Origin: Temnopleurus reevesii
Lineage: Eukaryota > Echinodermata > Echinoidea > Temnopleuroida > Temnopleuridae
Length of the DNA stretch: 64,000 nucleotides
Reading direction: 5' to 3'
Assembly: GCA_036244855.1 (NCBI GenBank)
Contig: BQKZ01002395.1
Coordinates: 1-64,000, forward strand
Below, in pieces: positions 1-12,890 of the stretch. Numbering within the stretch: position 1 is the first letter of the stretch; each line of letters opens with the position of its first letter. The notes below the pieces were generated by a model. That model made no database searches. It was not told the origin of the DNA and was given only the letters and a program-made list of their open reading frames with translations. The translations under genes and the position numbers were made by a program.

Positions 1-2339
1 TTTGATGGAAACCCTCTGGAATTCTTAATGTTGTAACAGTTTCCCTTCATGGTCAAGTCAATTACTCCCTTCTTTCTTTGGAAGGCGCTCTAATGGAGCA
101 AGAAGGCAAATAATCATCAGCTCTCACTCGCGGAAGGTCAAAGCCGCTTTTGGAGTCTCAGAATGTTTATTGTGTAGTCTGATATTTGCAGTCTCTTTTA
201 GGTATGCCGATTAACATGGATGAGGTGTAAACATAATTTCTCATACTCCGGAAGGGGTGGAAAGTTCAAGTTCATGCAAGTTCAAGTTCCAGTTCAAGTT
301 CATGCCTGGAAAGATGTGAGCATAAGATGAGAGCATGGCTTCTGCAAGAACTTCAGTTTCAAATCTAGAGCATTTCCATGGGGTTGGGTCCACTTTTCAT
401 GCAAAGTCCATGTAACGTAGATATCCACTTTGTCACTTCACCATGAAGATCAATTCAGATCTTCTTATTAATAAGCTTTGATCTACTGATGAAAATCTCA
501 GTGATACACATTTTAGGTTTGAAATCTGTTCTGGATTTGAAGCTACAGGTATACAAAAATTTACCTATGTTACATGGACATCCCATTGCTTTTGCATGTA
601 CAAGAAATTATCAGGTGTCAAATTCCAATATGCTATGGTCTTTGAGGAACGCTTTTGGGTGTGATATTGTTTTTGGTAATGTCATTATTGGACTGTATTT
701 GCCTGGTTTGAAAAAGCCACAGATTTAGGGTTTTTCGATGTCACAAAAATGGTCCCAACCCCGTGGAAATACCCAGCTTGTAACTTTTTGCCCCTCTTTG
801 ACAGAGTGGGAGATGGAGTAGATAGACATAATCAAAATACTCTCACATTTGACAGCATGATACTTGAACAGTAAACTCATCCATCATGGCATGAATTTCA
901 AAGTTCTTTTAAAAATCGTATTACACAATTTTACATTGGACAAGCAACTTGCCTACCATTAAATTTTCCTTTTGCATTTTATAGATCAGAGTGCTCAAAA
1001 TTAGCAGAAGTGTTTTCTACCATGGAATTATAAAAATCCATCAGGAAAGTCTATGGGGGAGTTGTTCAATATCAACTGCAAATCAACTGCAACTTTGCAA
1101 ATTGTAACGAGCATTTCCATTCATGCGTATTTAACAAGACGGGCATGAAACAATGATTTTGATTGGCGCGTTCGGTAGTTCGGTAGTGTTATACCCTCAT
1201 TAGGGGGGGGGGGAGGGCTCAGATGGCCCCACAGATAGGGTGATAGGGATAGGGTGATAGTGATAGCCCCTTGCTGTTTGTGATTAGAGGGGTGGTATTA
1301 GACCCTCATGGGGGAGGAGTTCAGATGGGTTCGCAGAAAGTGATAGTAGCCTGTCTAGGGAGCTGTTAGGGAGCTTTTCTAGGGACATGTTTTTTTTTTG
1401 TTGGGGGGGGGGGATACATATACTTATTCTTCCAGTCCAACCTTCTTATAAAGAACACTGATACAAAATTGTTCTCATTATAACAAGGATGATTTTTAGT
1501 GTCCTAACTCTCCTATATTTTATCCACGATATAAGGAGATTTTAACAAAAAGACAAAATATTCCTGGTCCCAAGGATCTCGTTATAACACGTTTGAACTG
1601 TAATATAATTGTGTCTGCCTGCATAGTCAGAAAGCTACAAAATAACCCTAAAACTTGGATGACACCTATAAGCTTACATCAAAAAAGGTTTGTTGGATAT
1701 GCAAACCTAGGAGCGTGATAAAGCCATCTTCTATTGCTCCCGAGAGGAATGCTGGTAAACTTCTGAAGTCCCCAAAGGAGCGATTTAACACGTCACATGC
1801 TAGTGAAGATCATATTTAATACACAGTCGATGGTCAGGCCAGGGAGGTGTTAACTGGGAAGTCATGCACCATTGAGAAGTCTCAAATATTTGTCACTGAT
1901 GAATATATTACTCATTTTAAATGATAACAATGAAGAGACCAACGAAATATGAAATTTTACTAGATAGTTGAAAATCCATTTGAATACATGTAATCATTTT
2001 ACAAGAGAATCATTTGCAAAGAACTGGTGATGGTTCAAAATGTTTTCTCAGATTCTTTGTGGTAGAATATTTTTTAAAGTCAGATTCATTCAATAATTAT
2101 TTCATTTTTTATACATACCCACAAGTATCAATGGTTGCACACTGTTATCCCGAAGGTCCCTGTGCATATACTGTACAACAAAAGACATCACACTACAACA
2201 AATAATACATAACAAAAGTATAAATATTGGAGAGTACAAATTTGGGCTAACATAATGTGAAGGCAGATGTAGAATTTGAACAGAAGGAAAGAAGAGAGAA
2301 TATTATCAGAGTTTCCTAAGTCATTGTAGTATGAACCAT
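1..2339. other. Intronic or upstream DNA of the HS2ST1-like gene, no exon seen
   Basis: No HS2ST-like exon is recognisable in any frame before 4766, so this is most likely intron. It holds a short run of 'ttcaagtt' repeats near 265-300, a G-tract near 1203-1214, a decayed MITE at about 1050-1190, and at about 1395-1615 an AT-rich stretch with 'cgttataac' phrases like those of the repeat at 13660-13842. Open frames here look random in composition. Confidence 0.5.
1050..1190. mobile_element. Decayed copy of the TA-flanked GGGGGTGTTG MITE family
   Basis: The sequence reads 'gggggagttgttcaa', then repeated 'caactgcaaatcaactgcaa', then 'catgaaacaatgattttgat'. These are the internal words of the intact copies at 4460-4638 and 16089-16263. 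The second inverted end is lost, so this is a truncated copy. Confidence 0.6.
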
Positions 2340-3275
2340 GGACAAAAAGGAATTTCCCATGTTTGTTAGAGTTCTTCAACTACTGTTCCTATTTTGCGAG
2401 AGAGGCTCATACCTAAATATATGTATATGTTGCATTTTCCTTATGTCACTATAGACAGGTGGCCACTTCCAGAGGTTTGATTGTGTATTGCAAATTAGAT
2501 ATAAAAATACTGTTCTTTTGTACTGGAGAGCAAAACAAGCAAGAATAAAATCAAAAGTACTTCAAAGCTGCACCATACAATAAGAAGTTTCCCATGTTTG
2601 TCAGGGTTCTTCAAGTATTGACATATAGCCAAAGAGGCATATATATGTATGTTGCTTTTTCCTTTGGCCATTTATACAGGTTTGTTTCTTTATTGAAAAT
2701 AAGAGGGAAAAATATTCTACCTTTCTACTGGAGACATAGTATTTGAGCAAAAGGAGACAGAACAAAAAGCAAAAGTTTAATACGTTCTTTGATAGTTTTT
2801 GTGTTTTTTTAATTTACGCAATTGAAAAAAAAAATGAATCTTTCATCTTTAATCTAGAAAAGTTCTTCAGCTCTGCACTATACTGTACAATAAGAAGTTT
2901 CCCATGTTTGTAGGGGTTCTTAAAGTATTGATATTTAGTGAGAGAGGCATATATCTTTTTGTTGCCTTTTTATATAGAGGTGACCATTTTATACAGGTTT
3001 GATTCTTTCTTGAAAATAAGAGGGAAAATAGTATACTTATGTACTGGAGGCATAGTATTTGAGCAAAAGGGAGAGAGAACAAGAGCAAAAGTTTAACATG
3101 TTTTTTGATAGTTTTTCTTTTGTTTTTGATCAATGCAATTGAAAAATAAATGAATCTTGCATCTTTAATCAAGAAAAGTCCTTCAGTGCTGCACTATACA
3201 ATAAGAAGTTACCCATGTTTGTAAGAGTTCTTGAAGTATTGACATTTAGCGAGAGGGGCACATATAGAAATGTTG
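2340..3275. repeat. Four-unit tandem repeat, about 310 bp period
   Basis: The phrase 'cccatgtttgt' preceded by 'aagaagtt' or a close variant recurs at about 2353, 2588, 2898 and 3209. Spacings are about 235, 310 and 311 bp. Each full unit then runs through 'agttcttcaagtattgac', 'gagaggcatatat', 'gaaaataagaggga' and 'ggagacatagtatttgag'. The first unit is about 75 bp shorter. The units differ by substitutions and small indels. No open frame is conserved between units, so it is a non-coding tandem repeat inside the HS2ST1-like intron. Confidence 0.8.
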
Positions 3276-4459
3276 CATTTTCCTGAGGGATTGGACGTTC
3301 CTCATCAAGCCCAGAAAAGCAAATAGGAAATAATGTTTGCATGTCTGTAACGGGGCATATGGGAATTAATCATATTGACAAGCTAGAAATTGATGACTGT
3401 GGTGTATCAGGACTTGCCCTATCGAGTGTAGGGGATAGGGTGGAGTATAGATACCAAGTGCTCTAGAATATACATAAGGATAGGAATGGAAATGTGGAAG
3501 ATGCAATGTCAGCTAAACCAACAAAAAATTGTTTATTATATGAGATAATAGATGGCAATGAATAGCCTGAAAGGCACTGTCACACATTGCAGTTGCACAA
3601 TTTAAAAATTTATCAAACCAAGCTGTCTGTCCTACCTAAATATATTCAGATAGATGAAAAATCAACAGAGGATCCAAAAATAAAGAAAGTTATTCATGCA
3701 CTATCAAGATATCTATGTATATTTAATTAAAGCATCAGGATGACACATTAATTCCTGTACAAAGCCTATGGAGGCGACGTTTTAGATTTTCGCTTATTTA
3801 AAGCACTAAACATTGATTTTAAAGCCTAATATTTTCCCAGCTTAGTTTATATGCACCATCAACCTTTCATATAACCTCTAGGATCTGGCAGTTGAGAATT
3901 TTTAAATGAAAACAATGTAAAACAATGGCTTTAAGCTCAGCCATTCACTTTAAAATGAAAATCCACTTCTTTCTTATTCTGGAACAGTTATTATCTCTTG
4001 GGTGGACTATATTCCCAATGTCTCTTACAAGTAGGTAAAACAAGGAAAATGAATATCGAAATCATTGTCAAGCATGTCACAAGATTAAAATCTCAGATTG
4101 TCATATTGTACTTCTGCCAAATTTGGAAAATTAAAGGCGAGTTAATATGTGTGGATCATTTATTGTTGCTTTAATAGAGGAAATAGGTTTTGATGAAGCA
4201 ACACTTTGAAAAAAACATTTCAAAATGTGCATGATGTAGAAATCAAAATATGAATAACGCAACAGCTGAACAAAAGTGAGAGAAGCACGAGAACTATTAC
4301 TGTACTCGCAGCAATTCATTTATTTTATATGGTGAAAGCCTAGAATTCATTTGAAAATTACACTTCATACATATTCTGAGATGATTAGCATCTCTGTATG
4401 TGTATTCTATTTTCTTCAGAATAGCAGGGAAGAATGAGTTCCTTTCGTCTTCTACACTA
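3276..4459. other. AT-rich intronic DNA, nothing recognised
   Basis: No exon, RNA gene or clear repeat was identified between the tandem array and the MITE at 4460. Confidence 0.4.
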
Positions 4460-4638
4460 AGGGGGTGTTGTTCAAAAGTTGCAATTGATCGCAAGTTGCA
4501 GTTGATCGGAACGTGCCAATCAAAATCATTGTTTCATGCACGTATTGTTAAATGCGCATGCCATGTGCGCGAATGAGAATGTGCGTTACAATTTGCAAAG
4601 TTGCAGTTAATTTGCAGTTGATTTCGAGCAACACCCCC
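4460..4638. mobile_element. Full-length 179-bp MITE with TA target duplication
   Basis: The left end 'agggggtgttgttc' is the inverted complement of the right end 'gagcaacaccccct'. A TA dinucleotide lies on both sides (4458-4459 and 4639-4640). The interior is rich in 'ttgcaattgatcgcaa' and 'ttgcagttgattt' words. It carries no ORF. TA duplication suggests mobilisation by a Tc1/mariner-type transposase, which is inference. It ends about 130 bp upstream of the splice acceptor of the next HS2ST1 exon. Confidence 0.8.
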
Positions 4639-4765
4639 TAAATGTGAACAAATGAATGGGATTCTTTATTTCTCCACTATTATTGTATGCCACTTCTCAT
4701 AGTATTTCTTCAACTAATGTGATTATTCACTTTTGTTTTGATTTGAATGTTTTTATTTTGTTCAG

Positions 4766-4923
4766 GAAACCCGGCAGCAGATGGGCTCTAGAGCAAGCCA
4801 AATTCAACCTCGTCAATAAGTACTTCTTGGTCGGGGTGACAGAGCATATGGAGGAGTTTGTGGCCATGCTCGAGGCATCCCTTCCATCATTTTTCAAAGG
4901 AGCGCTGAGACTCTTTTTGAAAG
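4766..4923 (+). CDS. HS2ST1: Heparan sulfate 2-O-sulfotransferase, penultimate coding exon
   Basis: This exon encodes 52 full codons of a Golgi enzyme that moves sulfate from PAPS to the 2-O position of iduronic acid in heparan sulfate. The translation contains WALEQAKFNLVNKYFLVGVT and then a MEEFVAMLEASLP...FFKGA segment. This is the family's C-terminal signature, very close to vertebrate HS2ST1 and clearly nearer to it than to uronyl 2-sulfotransferase. The acceptor is the AG at 4764-4765 after a T-rich tract; the first G completes a codon begun in the previous exon. The donor GT is at 4924-4925, leaving one base over. That phase fits the exon at 7985 exactly. Earlier exons, with the transmembrane anchor, PAPS-binding region and catalytic base, are outside the window. 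Confidence 0.93.
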
Positions 4924-7900
4924 GTTTGTGGATGATTTTCATTGTTTCATTGGTGCAAAGGGAATGTGCAGCAAATATTCCATCCCTTGAACAAATTTGA
5001 GTTTGCATAAATTTAGATATTTCTTTAACCTCATGTGTTCTAAAAAAAAATTTGAGCTTTTTTCAGTCATCCTCTGATGATTTGTCTTCCCGGCTCTAAC
5101 TTTCCTATCTCTCTGTCTGTCTGTATACATGTATCTATATTCTACTTCCTGCTTATATCTATATGTACATGTACTTTCTTTTTTCTTCTTGTATTTCTTG
5201 TGCCAGCCTTAAGCCGCGGTCATGTAGGACCCCGGAAGCAACACGATTCACCCCGACCCTTTGTTAATTCACAGTTAAATGCGTCAGAACAAAGAGTCGT
5301 GATGAATTGTGTTACTTCCGGGGTCCTGTGTGACCGGGGCTTTAACATTTGCAGAGGAGCTATAAATAGCTCTCCAAGAGACTGTCAAGGAGAATTTTAG
5401 GGCAGCTTAATTGGGTCTTCATAGCGGGTGCTGCACTAGCCCAAGTTTCCTTGATCTCGAGATTTTAGCCCAATCAGCCATCTTTGCAATTTATCTAGAG
5501 ATTGACAATCTTGNCATTTTCTCTTGTTCTCTCTCATGCTTATCCGGATGATTCTTACATCAATTTCCTCCCTGCATCCTATTTTCTCTTAACCTCGACC
5601 ACCATTCCTCCCCTTCTTTTTCCACCCCACCCCTCACCAATCCTCCCTTCCTCCTTTGTAATATTTCTTACTTTTCATTCCACCCTCTCTCTTTGTGGGT
5701 GCTAGCCTTGTGGCACATTGATAGCCTTGTCCCCCAGGAGTTAGTAAGAATATAAAACGTGCCAATGGATAGAATATCACATCCTGTCAATCTCCCAATC
5801 AATAAACTCCTGGGATAACCCTAACTTATTATCTAATGAGTGCCAGAAAGACGTTTCTTTACTCTGTCATTAAAAGTCTGCACGGAAGGCATTCTTGCCT
5901 GAGTCATTGGAGTGTCATAAATAATGTGCCATTTCCATAATCTTATTAGTGTTTGATTCATATCTTATATCAATTTATATTTTTGATCATTCCATTGTTA
6001 CAGTCCAGGCTTCTGACTGTTAACATATACAGTAACTATATATCAACATTAAACGTGCATCAAATTGAATTTAATTGAATTGCAATAATTTGCCAACACT
6101 TTGACAATCATTGGAGAAATTAACATCCTTGATTTTCATTTGAAAAAGTAAAATGAAGAAAATGGTCTGAACTTTTGCTTTAGTTGAATCTGTATAAAGG
6201 AATCAATCAAGGGGAGACAACGTGCACTTGTTCTTTGTTTTATTGTCAGGTGCTGATAAAATCTTTGATCTATTTATCACCTTGATTGCACCTGAATGCA
6301 CCTGAATGCACCAATGAAAAGCATACATCAAATATACATTATAGGGCCTTGACTTGTTTTAAGGAAAGTTCATCTTTTGCTTAAATGTCAAACCTGACCT
6401 ATCATTTTTATTTTTTAAACTAGTTCGAGATTCCTTTTCTTTCTTTGTGTCTTCATCTACAAGTATTTGTCCATCCATTTCTTAAATACCAAACCCATCA
6501 ATTTTCAGATCTTATCTTTTGTTTGACCTTATTCAAATTTCTTTTATCGCTTTGGGTTGCGGTCTACTTATTTGTCTTATCTCTGCATCAGGTATCCCCC
6601 ATTTATTCTTTTTTTGCCAGCAAATCTTTTTGTCTTCTCACTTGAGCTACCATCAATTGCTAGAGACAAACACTCATTAGTGAGGTTAAGTACTGTAGAA
6701 GAAGAAATTGAGATCAAAATACTCCTTCAAATCTTGTTTCTTGTGAGAAGGATCACTCTATTTACTATGATCTGGGAGTCGCCTTTCAACCAGTACAAAT
6801 ATAATGTAAAATATGATACCTTTATTAGATGACAAACAAGTTTTGTCCCTGTTGTCCCAATTTACATTACTTGTGAATTCAATTATGATTCTTTGAATAG
6901 ACATGGTGAAATTGTTTATTTTCACTTGAATATACATTACTTGTGAATTTATTAGAACTATTAACAAAAAAACAACAAAAAAAAAACACAAAGATTCTAT
7001 TGCTTTCTTAATTTTTTTTCATCCACTTTCAAGCTAATAAGTTCTTTGTTTCCCCATAGTTCGCTTGATTCCTTTTTATATAACCTTTGAAGCAAAAACA
7101 TTCACTCTCTCCTAAGATACTCTTTATTTCTTTTAATAAGCTTTCAAGCAAAAATAATCACTGTTTCCTATTGTTTTCTTTACTTCTTTTTACATCCTTT
7201 CATTGATCCCCACAGTTTTATAAATTTCTTTTCAAAATCTTTCAAATACAGATTATCACCGTTTTATACTATCAGTCTGAGCAAATAACCTGATTTAGCT
7301 AAATATTAGCTCAAAAAGGCTAATTCCGAAGTCCCGTCGGCTCGAACTTCCTTCCAGTTTACATGCAAGTCTATGGGGATTGAAACAACTTGTTATTAGA
7401 TGAACAGGTAGCACACAGTGGAACAATTTTCTTTTTGGCATACGAAAATATGAATAGTCTTTCCTCTCGGATACCCTTTTTTGCAGATCGATCCACCATG
7501 TGCTAATTGCCTTAAATCATCCCTGTTGGCAAGTGCCTTAACAAGATAGATTTTTTTCAATTCGCTCTGAATTTTCAGGCTATTCTAACGCAATGCAACG
7601 CCGAACGCACGCGCATACGTACGTGTACGTTCATTTTTGTTTGTTCCCACTGCTCATGACAAATCTCCGAGTGAATTTTGTTTCAAATAATATCTATCTT
7701 TAATTAACTTTTTTGTTGAATAAATAAATCGAAGCGACTTGAGCTTAGAATATATCCAACGACCGCAACGGCGATTTACGTTTAGTGAAGCTCGAAAATA
7801 TTCCGAAAATGATAACTCAGAATTAGCCAAATAAAGATATTTGCTCGAACTGACTATGCATTTGATTTTTGTTAACTTCATTCTAACAAAAATGTACACT

Positions 7901-7984
7901 CTTTCATAATGTTTACTCAATTTCTTTACAAAATTATTCACCCTATTCTCTGGTCTTTTTTTGTTATTTCTTTTCACCTTTCAG
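4924..7984 (+). other. HS2ST1-like intron (3061 bp)
   Basis: It is bounded by the GT at 4924 and the AG at 7983-7984 (acceptor context 'cacctttcag'). Contents seen: a 137-bp TTAA-flanked MITE at 5209-5345, a single N at 5514, a pyrimidine-rich tract at about 5580-5700, a short triplication of 'cacctgaatg' near 6287-6312, and otherwise AT-rich DNA. No additional exon was recognised. Confidence 0.8.
5209..5345. mobile_element. Short TTAA-flanked inverted-repeat element
   Basis: The left end 'ttaagccgcggtcatgtagg' pairs with the right end 'gtgtgaccggggctttaa', and both continue into 'accccggaag' or its complement. TTAA is present at both borders. The interior holds 'aacaaagagtcgtg'. A diverged relative lies at about 20746-20884 in the sialidase gene. 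It has no coding capacity. Confidence 0.75.
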
Positions 7985-8226
7985 GAGACAAATCTCATCT
8001 TCGTAAGACGAAACAGAAGGTGAATCCGCTGCCCTATACTTTAGACACGCTCAAAAACAACGATGTGTGGAGAGTTGAGGAAGAGTTTTACCAATTTGTG
8101 CTGGAAACATTTAGAACTAATGTTGCGAGATCGCTGTCGAGAGAAGCCGACCAACAAATTACGATTATTAGGCAGCAGTTTTCTTTCGAAAAAATTCGGC
8201 CGTGGAAACGGTCTTCGAACAGATAG
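7985..8226 (+). CDS. HS2ST1: Heparan sulfate 2-O-sulfotransferase, terminal coding exon
   Basis: After the acceptor AG at 7983-7984, GA joins the G left by the previous exon to give glycine, followed by DKSHLRKTKQKVNPLP. Then come DVWRVEEEFYQFVLETF, IIRQQFSFEKIRP and a basic end WKRSSNR before TAG at 8224-8226. This matches the family C-terminus (SHLRKT, then D-x-W-x-x-E-x-E-F-Y-x-F, then F-x-x-E-K-I-x-P) in order and spacing. Two features stand out: the extra basic tail after EKIRP, and the last ~100 bp of this exon being the first unit of a tandem repeat that continues past the stop. No polyadenylation site is assigned firmly; an AATAAA at about 9175 is one candidate. Confidence 0.93.
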
Positions 8227-8535
8227 GGCATGATTTCTCATTAGAAAAATGGACTAAAAAATTATTATGATTAGCCAGCAGTTTTCTTCTGAGAGAATGT
8301 GATTATTAAAATGGTCTTCAAGTGGTTACGCTTTGATTGTTCACAAGACAAGCAGATCATAAGAACATGATGGCTAGGCAGCAGTCTTCTTTGAAAGAAA
8401 TGGGCGATGGAAGCAGTCTTCATATTATCAGGTCTAGATTGCTTGTAAGACAAGCGGACAGCCAAATCACCATGGTTCGACAGCAGTTTGCTCGAATGAG
8501 AAAATTGGGTCTTGGAAATGATCTTTAAAATGTTA
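8124..8535 (+). repeat. Tandem repeat derived from the HS2ST1 C-terminal coding sequence
   Basis: The coding phrase 'ggcagcagttttcttt' (8171) recurs as 'gccagcagttttctt' (8274), 'ggcagcagtcttcttt' (8377) and 'gacagcagtttgctc' (8479). The spacings are 103, 103 and 102 bp. Each is preceded by an 'attatgatt/atgatgg/accatgg' variant and followed about 30 bp on by 'ggtcttc/agtcttc/gatctt'. A second marker, 'agacaagcagatca' (8346) and 'agacaagcggacag' (8448), matches 'gagaagccgaccaa' in the coding exon. Only the first unit is coding; the other three lie after the stop and are heavily substituted, so the expansion is old. Confidence 0.85.
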
Positions 8536-11336
8536 CGACAAAACTTCTGTCGGATGATTGATTTCTATCATATTTTCTTGCTTTGATTAAAGAGGATTGA
8601 ATGAGTATGACAAGAACATATTTTGAACTAAGAAATATCCAAAGAATTATTATTGAATTGCGTAAATTGATATTTGTATGTGAGTTTATCAAAGCTACAC
8701 ATACAACCTGTCTGTAGCAAAGAGTATAGAATTCTCTATGATAAAGACAGTATTGTTGTAAACTATGTGCCATATTATTTATCAGGCGATTCTTTCATAC
8801 CATTATGACTCTATTTTCAGAGTAATTTGATTTTTTTCCTGATAGATACAGTACCCGAACCGTATTGACAGTATATGATGCTGGCCTGTATGTTTTACTG
8901 CATGTATGTGGTATAGTAAATGATCAAAACTTTAACTTAATGATAATAGACCGCCAATGCAAGGAGCATTTGAAAAGGCTGAACCGATGATAGAAAATAT
9001 GCAAAACCAACAACATGCTAAACTGTCAAACTGGTCACAAAGTGCAAAAATGCAATGTATGCCAATGCAAAGATATTGTCTTATACAGTACATGTAGATA
9101 TTTTAATGGTAAAGATAGATACTGTACAGTACCCAAATTCAATGATGCTGACCGAAATATTTTACTGCATATAAAATAAACAAAACTTAACATGACAAAA
9201 ATGAGAAAAGATTGTGAATGGTAGGAGCAAATGAAACAGCTGATATGAACAATAGGAAATGTTGGTACATTGTACTTTATTATTCTCGGGTGATTATGAA
9301 ATATATATCACTGTTCCATTACAATTTTTACATTGAATAACCAATTTATGGTTCAGCAGATTTAAACGTATAACCTAGGCAATGTTTCACTTAGTTACGA
9401 AAGACTTTAGTAAGGACTTTATGATTGACTGGTATCAGTTTTTCTGCTAATAAAACTCGTTAATGAATGATTTAGTGAAATACTTATTGGTATTAGTAAT
9501 AACTGGAATATGGATATTCACAGAATCACACAAAATTTCAAATGAATAATGAAAACTCTAAATGAATAACATGTGCCAAATTATGTACGCTATCTTTCAC
9601 ACCTCCAACATTTCTGAAAACCAAACTTTCCATCCCATTTCCATATGAATATGTAAAAGTGCCATCAGCATCCTCAAGTAAAATTGTTGCAATAGATGAT
9701 ATTTCACCCTTGTGCCATACTTGCACCCTAGCTTAAGCACTTGTGCCAAAATACATGAGGATTGCACAACAAAATGGAAATTAGAATGGATGCACAGTGT
9801 CGTTACCTTTATCCATCAGCTTTCACAGCCATTGAAGTTTTACATTCACAATCTGTCGTAATGAATGATAATCCAATATGCAAGCATCTTTGAACAACGT
9901 ACAGTAGAAGGAGGATACAGGTAACTCTGAAGTCCAATCTCATGAGACCACAGAAATCTCTTTGACTTACGAGAAATTTGACTTTCAAGAGGTAAAGAGG
10001 ATTGGTAAAAAAGAGTCACTTCAACTTTGGCAAATATTCAACTTAAACAAGTTCTACTAAGGCAGAGTTGACTGTAGTTTATGACTTGGGCAACCTGTAT
10101 ATTTGAAGCAAGCATTTGTTGCTGCAACAAAATGGATATTCAATATACAGTGTACATGTATGCCATGGGGCAAATTAAATTTATTGTGTGATCTTTATGA
10201 ACAGAAATATGCGTGATGCCGCCTCATAATAATTTGATGCCGCCTCATAATAGTTTGATGCATACAAGGCTCTCTTTCAAATTGTCAATGATTTGTGGAA
10301 ATATTTATTTTATGATTTAATATATGTTTTAATGAATGAATTAACTGAAATAGGTGGAAGTTGTACAAGTAGAAAAAAAAGGTTAAAACATTTTATTCAA
10401 GCCTATGCCACTTTCTATCATTAAAAAGTTGCAGAAAGCAAAGATAAAAAAGTTCGAAATTTGAATTTATAAATTCTTGGTATCGAACATGCAAGTACAA
10501 TATCATGAGAATAATGACCCTTGACAGGTGACGATTGTATCTTTTATGCAAACTTGCTCAGTATTAAAGAGATGCAAAATGTGTATAACATGCTTTTCTT
10601 AAGGAGACAAATCAAGAACAAATCATGCTGTGATGGACATTAAGTGAAAATTAAACTTGCTCATTCTTTCAAGTTATAACTAGAAATAGTGAAGTCGATT
10701 TAAGATAGTAATGCAAAATCAAGTTCATGGTTTCTAAAGTTGTGCAAGCAATGCATAGGAATGATACTTCCATGTTTCTTGAAACATTTTTTGCAAATAT
10801 TAAAATATGATTAAAAACTTGTCTTCTGTGTAATTGTTGCACTTCGGATTACGTGTTGTGAGACCATGAAGTAATAATGGCAATACTTTGTACTTCCAGT
10901 GTCTAATCACGATCTCTATCATGAAAAAAGAACAATATGATCCAGGAATATTAATAATTAATGTCTTCTCTATTGTGATTCCATTTTGAATAAGTTTTGA
11001 TATTAAATAATTGAATAATTTCAAAGCATCTGATACTTCCAATCAATTTTTATCAATAATTTTGTTCAATAAGAGTGTTGAATGCAACTACAAGTCTTCA
11101 GTGAATTGTCTTCTCATTATCATGTCTAGAAATATACTTGTATTGCTGAAATGCAAATCCACTGGCTAGTCCAATATTTTTTCAGAAATGCCAAATTTTT
11201 GAAATATGCATGAGGATATAAATTGGAATGTGAATCGCCAAACAAATATTTTCTCTTGAGAGACAACATGATCACAATAATCCTACACTCTCACTCATGA
11301 GTAAATATTTTAGTTAGTTGTTTGGTGATTGACCGT
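8536..11336. other. 3' flank of HS2ST1, AT-rich, no gene seen
   Basis: It probably includes the 3' UTR and then intergenic DNA. A short direct repeat of 'gatgccgcctcataata' lies near 10215-10260. No conserved ORF, RNA gene or clear transposon end was recognised. Confidence 0.4.
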
Positions 11337-11706
11337 TTAAAGCTCCAGTAAAGTTTCGATAAAAGCAAATATTTCTGTCCCTACGTTTTGTCTTCAAATC
11401 TAGATGAAATGATGTGCAGTAAATGTAGTACATAAAGGACACCTTTGCAAGCACAGAATTGGATGAAAATTTCAGAATCGAAAGAATTCTTGTCTACACC
11501 TTTTCATCATTCTCTTGTCCAAATCTCAGAAATAGTCTTGCATACATGAAGGCCCGATAACAAACAGAATATCATTATTACCGAGAGTTAAAATTTTCAG
11601 AAAATATTCTATGTTCTTGAATTGCGCGTAAGATATATATGTCATGATAAACATTCTTTAAAATCCACATTTCTTAATCTTTACCAAGACTATATTTGGG
11701 CTTTAA
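11337..11706. mobile_element. TTAA-flanked inverted-repeat element, 370 bp
   Basis: TTAA at 11337-11340 is followed by 'agctccagtaaagtttcgat'. At the other end the reverse complement reads 'ttaaagcccaaatatagtct' and stops at TTAA 11703-11706. The ends extend into matching 'ggtaaagattaag'-type sequence. There is no ORF. It belongs to the same family as 14222-14730. Confidence 0.8.
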
Positions 11707-12890
11707 TTTACATTTTCTTGCATATACCAGGAGGTTTGCATCTCTGCAATTACATTACATGTATCTGTGAATAAATCTGTATTTTGTTGAGTGTTGTTAC
11801 ACTTCAAACTTGCAATATAAATGTTCTTATTTATATCATCAGTCTTGTTATTTGTAAATGTGTTGAAATCAGTGTGCCTACATTTTTATTCATATGAATT
11901 TATCAGCGTTATTGGATTTTTGTTTGAGTTCGGAGTTTTTGATGGGAAGGTAATTTTAATATTTTAATATTTCTGCCAAAGTATAGGAAGGGTATAACAT
12001 GTGGTATGATGATGTTCTCTAGATTTTAAGATTAAAATAAATCATGGTGGATTTTTCTTAATTCTATTAAAGAAAAAAATATATCTAATATTTGCACAAC
12101 TGTATAAAAAGATTCTTAGTACATTTGTCGCTTTTTGTCACAATATAAAATTCTTCCAAAATAAACTTCAGATAGCATTTTCTTCTTTTTGTATTCATTA
12201 GCACCTTTAAAGATGAAATTCTCCCCTCAATATGAAATTCTTTGTTGATTTTAAATTTGATACACCTTTAATGAAGCATGCTGAAAATATATCGGATTCT
12301 ATTGTATTTATTTACTAGTTTCTAAGGGTAAAATTTTCCGTGATTAAAATGAGTTTTCCTGAAATATACTAATAATACACTTCCTATTTATCTATTCATT
12401 AGCTTATTTGTAAAATGTATCTTTTTCCCAAGGTAGGCCTCTAAGGTTAACAAGGAATTGTTTGATGAAAAAGCAAGATCCTTGTGATCCAGATATTGTT
12501 CAGATTTTTAGAAATAAAAATCCCTTGCAAATATTTTTATGAGATTTTTTCTGATGTTAAAATCTTAGGCAGAATCGGTTTTTGCCAGAGTTTGTGTTCA
12601 TTTGCCATGTTTTTTCTGCAATGGGCACCAGGTATGTACTGGAAACTTTTCAGGTCCGTTCTTCAATATAGGAACATATAAGTTGCGATGTTTTCTTTCA
12701 TGCTTGTACATATTTTATTATCAAATTGAATGATGGAAATAGAGACAAAACATACAAATAACGATCAAGTTTACCATGTTTGTTTATTTATTTGTTTATT
12801 TACTTTTTGACCAACTTCGTGCTTGCCTGGACGGTTTATGATAGGGGAATTGTATAAAACATGACTAAAATATAAAAGAAAGAAAGAGAA
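11707..12890. other. Very AT-rich spacer, nothing recognised
   Basis: There are long A/T runs and short random ORFs only. A 'tttgtttatttatttg' low-complexity patch lies near 12780-12805. Confidence 0.4.
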
